From assembly GCA_018242525.1 (NCBI GenBank), contig JAFEBS010000008.1:1-64000 (forward strand): a stretch of DNA of 64,000 nucleotides, written 5' to 3'. This document shows positions 55,501 to 61,413 of this stretch, piece by piece (the first letter of the stretch is position 1; each line of letters starts with the position of its first letter). The notes under the pieces were generated by a model. It did no database searches. It saw only the letters and a list, made by a program, of their open reading frames with translations, and was not told the origin of the DNA. The translations under genes were made by a program, and so were the position numbers. The DNA comes from Planctomycetota bacterium. Lineage in GTDB: Bacteria; Planctomycetota; Planctomycetia; Planctomycetales; Planctomycetaceae.

Positions 55501-56232
55501 CTCCCGGGAACGGGACGCGAGGTCAATTCGATCGCGGATCTGTTTCGCGAGCATTTTTCCAAGGGGGTCATCAGCGAACTGCAGGGGGCCGAAGCCACCG
55601 AAGGGAAGCTGCGGGAAGCGGGGCCGCGTCATCGTTATCTGCATCTGGCAACGCACGGCTTCTTCGTCCCGGAATTGGTGGCTGCCGGCGGGGCGAAGAC
55701 AACAGCAGCCGGCGCTGAAAAGATCACCGACCTGAATCCTGGACTGCTGTCCGGGATCGCCCTGGCAGGCGCCAATCCCAAACCGGGGAATTCCGCCCTG
55801 GGCAATGCTCAAATGGACGACGGAGTCATGACAGCGCTGGAGGTGGCTTCGCTGGATCTGAGTCATATCGACCTGGCAGTGCTCTCGGCCTGCGAAACGG
55901 GCCTGGGGTTGTCAGCGGGCGGCGAAGGGTTGTTGGGGCTGCAGCGCAGCTTTCAGGCGGCCGGTGCTCGTTCGACTGTTGCCAGCCTGTGGAAGGTCGA
56001 TGATTCGGCTACGCAAGTACTGATGATCGAATTCTACCGCAATATGTGGGACAAGAAGCTGGGAAAACTGGAGGCATTGCGCCAGGCGCAGCTCACGATG
56101 ATTCAACAATACGATTCTCGCGAGCAGAAGTTGACCGCGCGAGGATTAAAAGCGGTAGCCCCCGATTCCGAACCCGGACCGCTGGCACCTTACTACTGGG
56201 CCGCTTTCATGCTCAGCGGTGACTGGCGCTGA
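52555..56232 (+). CDS. Secreted TPR-CHAT (caspase-clan) protease
   Basis: The product has 1225 residues. A Sec signal (about 1-36, ending AQGQA) is followed by an alpha-helical region with repeated TPRs (about 240-660; for example RRALDILQKCYGDNHPEVVSAL split over units, LNNLGEAELALGHVDQARPLF, LQNLAQCHRTKGETAECARLL). A CHAT domain follows (about 770-1225). Candidate catalytic residues are H1034 in LHLATHGFF and C1113 in LSACETGLG; the tail has GEGLLGLQRSFQAAGARS and ASLWKVDDSAT. CHAT proteases are clan CD cysteine peptidases used in defence, development and signalling. Start ATG 52555 follows GAGAGGAG. It is convergent with the metacaspase gene, 11 bp between stops. Confidence 0.93.
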   Translation: MRSTKADYWMSRLAWITTLGICLTGLSLWTPSTAQGQAIQKSKVPSIPGRPTGTPYDFTAARTSINKLANDGKLAEAIAEAKKNAGRPGASADDRELLRMLEEEQNLRARANALRDENRIDDAIKTADQALTLRDKRNQYRLPRSIQDTQWVTNLKNTKTLSESGLSPRDLQQILLMEYQDKWFDYKLELHDGGEMAEAIAKSTKSLAETRADKGADHPDTLAAKAVLEKLQSERARLLEDLRKTMSYRDEIFARGDYQEAIGVEGSCIKLKQQIYGIGDLTVAISLAERARMEQKAGNWSMAEHYFGEALKAFTALYGPEHWRTRDAKVAAQESEAVMNNLETTRNLLRDSRWQTFKARKLLEKGYYFEALKLMDQDERQIRFHSGDQFTYYALNQLCLAAIYRAMGRFSEAEIRQRRALDILQKCYGDNHPEVVSALNTLYQLYRDLGDTSLALTTARRSVVLTERVWGKLPSEFAISLNNLGEAELALGHVDQARPLFVQSLKLCEQDFAKLGLQWTASLQNLAQCHRTKGETAECARLLTNVVKNFTSGYGKGHPKTVDAMFALAEAETDSRNFPAAEAGFKAVLEASRLVYGPNHPKQAEFTSGQARMWRARGEDAKAEPMLRDSLEILRANMDSTFAVLSERRQLAMTRNAQRLLHEYIDLAVAIKLPGDAAYGTIVSWKGAVLNQQKQLRLGLDQPELASLYGRYQEASRELATLALATPLPSEHDVVASKIDELSQSKERLEGELSQKSNSFRTSREPFTVETLKKLLPPDSALVDFVEFSGSVSQPATAGPPKQRLVAFIVCPDKPVQQIDLGDAVPIRTLCDLWRGQIMRGQGAVGRGLKVLPPKDATPDKWPHVELRKRIWEPLEAHLSDTSLVMISPDGITARLPFAAMPGRDSSRYLIEDISLVVVPSPSQLASLLIPQSADNSDAMSMLVMGDVDFGASAGSAAPSEPGEALVAQRSAPRFANAVFSPLPGTGREVNSIADLFREHFSKGVISELQGAEATEGKLREAGPRHRYLHLATHGFFVPELVAAGGAKTTAAGAEKITDLNPGLLSGIALAGANPKPGNSALGNAQMDDGVMTALEVASLDLSHIDLAVLSACETGLGLSAGGEGLLGLQRSFQAAGARSTVASLWKVDDSATQVLMIEFYRNMWDKKLGKLEALRQAQLTMIQQYDSREQKLTARGLKAVAPDSEPGPLAPYYWAAFMLSGDWR

Positions 56233-56243
56233 CGTCATTCGTG

Positions 56244-58532
56244 TTACGGTTTCGTTCGAGGCAACGATTGCCACGAAATCGCCTGGACGGCAACGCTGCC
56301 GGTGTTGGCGGCTTTCAAACCACGGGTTTGTCCGCTGCCAAAGAGCGCGTGCTGAAACAGCTTTCCCAGGGGATTCGCCGTCTCCAGCCCAAGATCGACG
56401 GCACGAGCCTGCTCGAGCGCTGGTTGAGAGAGCCAGGAAAAATCAACGGGCGTTCCTTCAGCCTTCACGCCAATCACCACCAGGTGTTCCAACCCGGTGG
56501 ACGTGGCATCGATCGCGAGCGGCCCGACGGTGAATGAAGCACCTGGAGCCAGTCGATTGTCGACCACAGTCTGTGAGTCGGGAAACACGGCATCGATCCC
56601 AAAGCTGCTGTCGACGAACAACACCGTAAAGTCGACCGCATGCTTGCTGGCATTGTGAATTCTCAGCGCGATGATCGAACCGTCTTCCAGGGACAGGCCC
56701 CCGCGCTGCCATTCCATCGGTTTGCCTTCGACATCGTCCTCCGATTTCAGGTCGCGCAACTCAACTCGCAAGTCGGTGCTGTCCTTGCCGAACAAGCTTG
56801 AGAGCAGCCCGCGTTGCCGCTCGCCCGTCATTTCGCCACTAATCTTGAGCAGGCTGGAAGCACGGGCAATTTTGCTCAATCGGTCCGTCAACCAGTCATC
56901 CAGCATGTCGTCGATCGGGGCCGGGCCAAACGTCGGAGTCTTGTCATCGCCGGGGCTCTGGACCCATCCTTCGGCAGGAAGCAGGACAACTTCATTCTGG
57001 TTGATCGTGCGGACAAGCCACTGCGCTCGCGCGGGGTCGTCCACCAGCTCGAAGACCGAACCATCCCTGGACGCTCGCTCGGTCAATTGCTGCCGCCATG
57101 TTGACTGAGTTGATTCCTCCGACTTTGGAACATCGATCGCGACGCGAAGACGCATGTCGCCATATTCGCGACGGGCAATCTCGCAGCGGCACCCGTTCGC
57201 GAATCCTTCGGAAGGAGGTTCCTTGTCGTCAAACGTTGCTGGCACCACCGTCGCATCCGTCATTCCGCTGCGTTTCACAGTCACGTATCCCAACGGCCCG
57301 GATGACTCTTTTCCTGCGGGCGGAAACACGGCCAGGATTGTTTGCGGTGTCAGGCCATGCAGGCGACCTGCATTCACTTTCAATCGCCCCGGCTTTTCAA
57401 CCTGCAGGATCAATCGAGACCGCTCGGGCCATTCGGTCGTTCCAAGTACTTCCCGATTGCGGTCGTTGCCTTCAACCAGGGGCACCGGCCCCAGTCGCCC
57501 CAGTGTCGTGACATATTCCTGATGAATTCGTTGAACGAGTTCCGTGTAAGTAATCGGGGTCTTGGAACTGGTCAGGACCTTTACCAGGTTATAGGTCAGC
57601 AGTCCTCGCCATTCGCCATTTTCCGCGTCAATCGGAAGCGGCAATTCGATCGTCGGCTCATGCGGCTGTGCGGCATAGATGGCAACGATTCCGCCCGCAT
57701 GTTCGTCGAAATCGAAGGCACTGCCGTCTGCAGAAACGCCACGTGTCGCTCGGTGAACCGGCTTCGCCTTTTCCAGGGCCTTGCGTGAAATCAGCATTTC
57801 GGTCGCGACTTGTCGTTTGACTTCGGTTCCTCGAATGGCCGTTCCCGAATGACACGCATCGATGATTGCCCAGATCGATGCCCCCTTCTTCTGGATGGCA
57901 TTCAACCAGACACGCAGTTCGTCGTCCGTAATTGCATTCGGAACGGTGGGCGAGTCGGAATCCTTGTCAGGCTTGATATCGGCCGGCAGCAGAAGTTCGT
58001 CCAGACCATCGGGTTCAGCATCGTCAGGGTCATCGGGGTTATCGTTGGGCTGCTGTGCCCCATGCCCCGAGAAATACACCACGACCTGTGAACCCGGCCT
58101 GGCAATCTCGGCCAACCGTTTCATCTCTCGTTCGATATTCGCTCGCAGCGGACGCAGTTCGTTCCTGCGGCCTGCTTCGGCCAGTGTGATCACATTGCCG
58201 GGCACAAACTGGAATCGCTGAGTCAGCAATTCCTTCATCATGACGACATCGTTCACCGGTCCACGAAGCTCCGCAGACTTCGGCAGGTGATCGTACCTGC
58301 TGCATCCGATCAACAGGGCGTGACGAGGATGATCGGGGTCGGCCGTCTCACCGGGTTCCGCCCTCTCTTCGGCAGGTGTCTCCTCAACGACTTCCGATTC
58401 CACGAGGCTGGGAGCCAATGGAATCCGGGGAGGTGCGGACGTAGCGCCTGTATTATCGGAGCCCTGACATCCAATCGCCGAACTGGCCATCAACGCCGCC
58501 ACCAGCACCTTCAAGCTGAGTTGCTGCAACAT
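56244..58532 (-). CDS. Lipoprotein metacaspase (peptidase C14) with DUF4384-like tail
   Basis: The product has 762 residues. A lipoprotein signal (lipobox SAIGC, C22) and an acidic linker (about 40-68) precede a caspase-like domain (69-320). It has HALLIGCSRYDHLP, catalytic H157 in VVYFSGHGAQ and C227 in IIDACHSGT. An Asp-rich loop NPDDPDDAEPDGLDE between them is typical of calcium-dependent metacaspases. A long middle region and a C-terminal beta domain (about 600-700, DGSIIALRIHNASKHAVDF, GIDAVFPDSQTVVDNRLAPG) resemble DUF4384. It is anchored outside the cytoplasmic membrane. The start at 58532 has GGAGA 9 bp upstream. A RAYT element begins 219 bp upstream. Confidence 0.92.
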   Translation of the reverse strand: MLQQLSLKVLVAALMASSAIGCQGSDNTGATSAPPRIPLAPSLVESEVVEETPAEERAEPGETADPDHPRHALLIGCSRYDHLPKSAELRGPVNDVVMMKELLTQRFQFVPGNVITLAEAGRRNELRPLRANIEREMKRLAEIARPGSQVVVYFSGHGAQQPNDNPDDPDDAEPDGLDELLLPADIKPDKDSDSPTVPNAITDDELRVWLNAIQKKGASIWAIIDACHSGTAIRGTEVKRQVATEMLISRKALEKAKPVHRATRGVSADGSAFDFDEHAGGIVAIYAAQPHEPTIELPLPIDAENGEWRGLLTYNLVKVLTSSKTPITYTELVQRIHQEYVTTLGRLGPVPLVEGNDRNREVLGTTEWPERSRLILQVEKPGRLKVNAGRLHGLTPQTILAVFPPAGKESSGPLGYVTVKRSGMTDATVVPATFDDKEPPSEGFANGCRCEIARREYGDMRLRVAIDVPKSEESTQSTWRQQLTERASRDGSVFELVDDPARAQWLVRTINQNEVVLLPAEGWVQSPGDDKTPTFGPAPIDDMLDDWLTDRLSKIARASSLLKISGEMTGERQRGLLSSLFGKDSTDLRVELRDLKSEDDVEGKPMEWQRGGLSLEDGSIIALRIHNASKHAVDFTVLFVDSSFGIDAVFPDSQTVVDNRLAPGASFTVGPLAIDATSTGLEHLVVIGVKAEGTPVDFSWLSQPALEQARAVDLGLETANPLGKLFQHALFGSGQTRGLKAANTGSVAVQAISWQSLPRTKP

Positions 58533-58750
58533 GAACAGGCTCTCCGCGATGAACAACTGGAAAATCTCAGGCCATCCTACAATGGCAATTACCTCCAGGC
58601 CAGTTGAGTGGGAATCCCTCTCATTTGGAGACCTCAATCGGTGCCACTGCAGCTTGCCTTTTTCGAGGCCGAAGGAATGCGGTTGCCGGAGGAGCAGGAC
58701 TGGTCTGACCACATTCGTGAGACAATGTCGCTCCGTGAAAAGCCGGCCAT

Positions 58751-59538
58751 GAAAAGGGGATAAGTCCAATTAAAACTTGACGTGCCGGTTCGGGGCGTTT
58801 ATTCTGGTTCACATGCCACGTACAGTACGCCACGCGCCGGGGGGAATGATCTTCCACGTTCTCAATCGTGGAAATGCCCGCGATCAGATTTTTGACAAGG
58901 CGGCGGATTACGCCGCCTTTGAAAAGGTCCTGGCGGAGACACAAGCCCAGGTTTCTCTGCGTATTCTCAGCTATTGTCTGATGCCAAACCATTGGCACCT
59001 GGTGCTGTGGCCGTTGCAGGACGGGGACTTGGGTCGATTCATGCAGCGCTTGACGACGACCCACGTGCGACGTTGGCACCTGCATCGTCAGACGGTCGGC
59101 ACCGGCCACCTTTATCAGGGAACGTACAAGTCGTTTCCGATCGAGGAAGGAGATCATCTTTACACGGTGCTGCGGTACGTGGAACGCAATCCGGTGCGGT
59201 CGACGCTGGTGGATCGCGCCGAGGACTGGCAGTGGAGCAGTCTCTGGCGCTGGGAGCATCCTGCCGAGCACGCCGACCGGCCGACGCTCTGTCCGTGGCC
59301 AATCCCGCGCCCCGCGGATTGGATCGCGCGGGTGAATCGAACCTTGACGAAAAAGGAACTCGAAGCGGTCCGGGTCTCGGTGGTTCGCGGCCGCCCTTTT
59401 GGCTCAGAGGCCTGGCAGGAGAGCACCGCAAAGCAACTCGGATTGGAGTCGACGTTTCGCTCGCGTGGCCGACCGAGAAAGGCCACCGAAAACGACCGCG
59501 CGTGACTCAATTGAGGTTATTGGACTTATCCCCTTTTC
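58751..59538 (+). mobile_element. RAYT-type element with perfect 20-bp inverted ends
   Basis: GAAAAGGGGATAAGTCCAAT at 58751-58770 is exactly reversed at 59519-59538. The ends enclose 748 bp that hold only the transposase gene. No obvious direct target duplication is visible. The element lies directly upstream of the metacaspase gene. Its right end lies inside an open frame on the minus strand (see 59539-59915). Confidence 0.8.
58813..59505 (+). CDS. REP-associated tyrosine transposase (RAYT, Y1_Tnp)
   Basis: This 230-residue single-stranded-DNA transposase of the IS200/RAYT group has the HUH metal motif in MPNHWHLVLWP (H60, H62) and the catalytic Tyr in YVERNPVRS (Y122). FHVLNRGNARDQIF near the N-terminus and a basic C-terminus (RGRPRKATENDRA) are also present. 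It is intact with no frameshift. RAYTs are domesticated enzymes that act on REP hairpins bearing a GTAG or GGAG tetranucleotide. ATG 58813 gives the usual MPR start; an upstream in-frame start would add 12 residues. See the GTAG-headed hairpins elsewhere in this window. Confidence 0.93.
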   Translation: MPRTVRHAPGGMIFHVLNRGNARDQIFDKAADYAAFEKVLAETQAQVSLRILSYCLMPNHWHLVLWPLQDGDLGRFMQRLTTTHVRRWHLHRQTVGTGHLYQGTYKSFPIEEGDHLYTVLRYVERNPVRSTLVDRAEDWQWSSLWRWEHPAEHADRPTLCPWPIPRPADWIARVNRTLTKKELEAVRVSVVRGRPFGSEAWQESTAKQLGLESTFRSRGRPRKATENDRA

Positions 59539-59915
59539 CTGTCCACATGGTACAATATCCTTTACGTTGCAGTGAGCCACATTAAAGTGTTCGATTCGAC
59601 CACAGACGACATCCACTATCGGAATTGGCGGCAAGACGGATAGCACCGTATTTGGAGTATATACAATTCCGTGGGGTAATGCTCCCGAAGTGAAGCGAGT
59701 GAGTGAAACCTTCCCAGTTGCAATGCTCGGCCACAGCTTCCAGACAATAATGGCAGACGAAGGTTCGATCGCACAAGAAGCGGCAAGTGCAACCAGCGAT
59801 AGTACTACGATCAAGCAGCGAGTTTTGTTCCGCACCAGGTATTTAACAGGAGAAAGCATTGGGGCGCTTTCGGGATATATCGTCACACCTGTCCTGACCC
59901 TTTGATTTTTCGAGA
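59539..59915. other. Unassigned region with a possible truncated lipoprotein frame
   Basis: There is no recognised gene. On the minus strand a frame from ATG 59859 starts MLSPVKYLVRNKTRCLIVV and has a lipobox-like LVALAASC. It runs on into the RAYT right end, where it loses meaning. On the plus strand, a start-less open frame (59576-59905) also looks protein-like (GGKTDSTVFGVYTIPWGNAPEVK). At most one is real. Base composition is lower in GC than the neighbours, which may mark decayed or foreign DNA. Confidence 0.35.
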
Positions 59916-60965
59916 TCACTTTGCAGTGAGAACCAACTGGTCGAAGAATGCGTCTGCGTCCCCGAAGCAGACGGCGGTAGCGGTGATCTGGGTCGCGTCG
60001 CCAGGAGGGTTCTCGTGGGTGTCGACGGTCATGGTCTGCCAATCTTTTGAATTAGTGGCATCAATTGTCCTGGACGCCAGCAGCTTGGTTCGGCTTTTGT
60101 CGTTGTAGTAATCGATGCGGATACTGGCCCGGCCCTTGGTGACGCGAACCTTGCCGGTCAGGGTATAGACCTTGCCCGGATCGTAGTCGACGGGATACAG
60201 CGTGGTGGTGGCCCATTCCGCGTCAGCTTTCATATGCAGGCAATACTGCCCGTTCGCAGGTCGCTGATCGTTCAGCGAGATCTCCACCGTTCCGCCAGGC
60301 GAAGCGGCCACCTTGTACACGGGGGGCAGTGCACTGTTGTAATGCGATTCAAAATCGCCCGCGACATGCGTCAAATCGTTCGGAGTCGCAGTGAGAGTGA
60401 AGACTTCCAGGTCGTCGACCAGAACATCGATCTTTCCATGGCACCGGATGATGAAGTCGGCGTTCGCGCCGGGGCGGGTGAATTCGGGATGCTCGATCAT
60501 GGCTGTCTGCGTCCAATCGGGCTTCGCTGCCGTGACTGCGCCGATTGTTGTTGAGTTCATGGGGTTGCCATTCGCGTCGACATAGAGGTGCATCAACGAG
60601 ACCGTTCCGGTGCCACCAGTGCACTTGATCCAACCACTGATGACCGACCGCTGCTCAGGACGCATTGGCAGGTGCTTGAGCTTGACATGAACTCGATCCC
60701 CCGCCCCACTGATCCGCAGACATTTCTTCCCGGTACGGCCGCCGTCGACCACTTCAACTTTGTAAGAGTTCTCTGGCTTTTGAGTCACTTCCCAACCGGC
60801 CGGCAGGGACGTGGTCGGATCCAGCTCTTCTTCCAATCCACCGTTTGTCAGCAAGTTCTTGACAGCGGGTTGTTCCGCGGCAAGGCACTGCGAAACGAAG
60901 GTTTCCACTGGAGATGTCGACAGCAACAACCACAAGGCAACCAGAGAAACGGGGCGCGATTTCAT
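59916..60965 (-). CDS. Secreted two-module galactose-binding-like protein
   Basis: The protein has 350 residues. A Sec signal (about 1-30, ending CLAAE) precedes two similar beta-sandwich halves. The first (about 40-185) holds NLLTNGGLEE, GWIKCTGGTGTVSLMHLYVDANG and ADFIIRCHGKIDVLVDDLEVF. The second (about 190-350) holds NGQYCLHMKADAEWAT, LTGKVRVTKGRASIRIDYYND and CFGDADAFFDQLVLTAK. Each half has the pattern of carbohydrate-binding (CBM-like) jelly-rolls ending in an Asp-Asp/Phe-Asp segment. There is no catalytic domain. Start 60965 follows AGGAG. It probably binds extracellular glycan. Confidence 0.75.
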   Translation of the reverse strand: MKSRPVSLVALWLLLSTSPVETFVSQCLAAEQPAVKNLLTNGGLEEELDPTTSLPAGWEVTQKPENSYKVEVVDGGRTGKKCLRISGAGDRVHVKLKHLPMRPEQRSVISGWIKCTGGTGTVSLMHLYVDANGNPMNSTTIGAVTAAKPDWTQTAMIEHPEFTRPGANADFIIRCHGKIDVLVDDLEVFTLTATPNDLTHVAGDFESHYNSALPPVYKVAASPGGTVEISLNDQRPANGQYCLHMKADAEWATTTLYPVDYDPGKVYTLTGKVRVTKGRASIRIDYYNDKSRTKLLASRTIDATNSKDWQTMTVDTHENPPGDATQITATAVCFGDADAFFDQLVLTAK

Positions 60966-61413
60966 GGACAAGCTCCTGGTTCGGGGGGGGGGAATGTCGC
61001 TGAAGATCCTTGTCGACCAGTCCACAGCCGGTCACCGACTACAATCGAGAGGACGTCGACATCACCGGGTCATGATCAGTCCCTGAACGCCAAGCCCAAC
61101 ACAATAATAGACATTGCGTCTCTTCCGTGCAACAGGGTGGCACGATGACTGCAGGACGATCGCCCTTTTTCAAATTGGGGTGCCACGGTCTGACCGAAGG
61201 CCGTGCGAGTGCTCAATCGGCACGGCCGTGTCGCGTGGCACCCGATTCCCAATTTGAAAAAGGCGAAGGCCCCGATGATGACCGAGTCACCATTGGAGTT
61301 CGCTCCTGAAAATGAAACGAAGGATGCCAGAGAACCACTCGAACGCTACCGGTCGATCAAGCCCGATCGAGTGGCAAAGTGGCACTTGGCGTAGCGGCGC
61401 GGCCGATCAGCCT
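60966..61413. other. Intergenic region with hairpin repeat
   Basis: There is no gene. It holds a run of ten G at 60983-60992 and the full-length dispersed repeat (61161-61265). Nothing else is recognised. Confidence 0.6.
61161..61265. repeat. Dispersed hairpin repeat, full-length copy C
   Basis: The outer arms CGCCCTTTTTCAAATTGGGG and CCCAATTTGAAAAAGGCG are inverted. TGCCACG and CGTGGCA pair inside them, and GGCCGTGC (61199-61206) pairs with GCACGGCC (61220-61227). The 105-bp element can thus fold into one long stepped hairpin. Copies occur at 1-112 (cut) and 30851-30878 (right arm only). Confidence 0.8.

Noticed and set aside
60983-60992. Run of ten G as a phase-variation tract
   Set aside because: It lies outside the coding sequence, 18 bp upstream of the ATG at 60965 on the minus strand. 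It could affect expression, but there is no evidence of variation.
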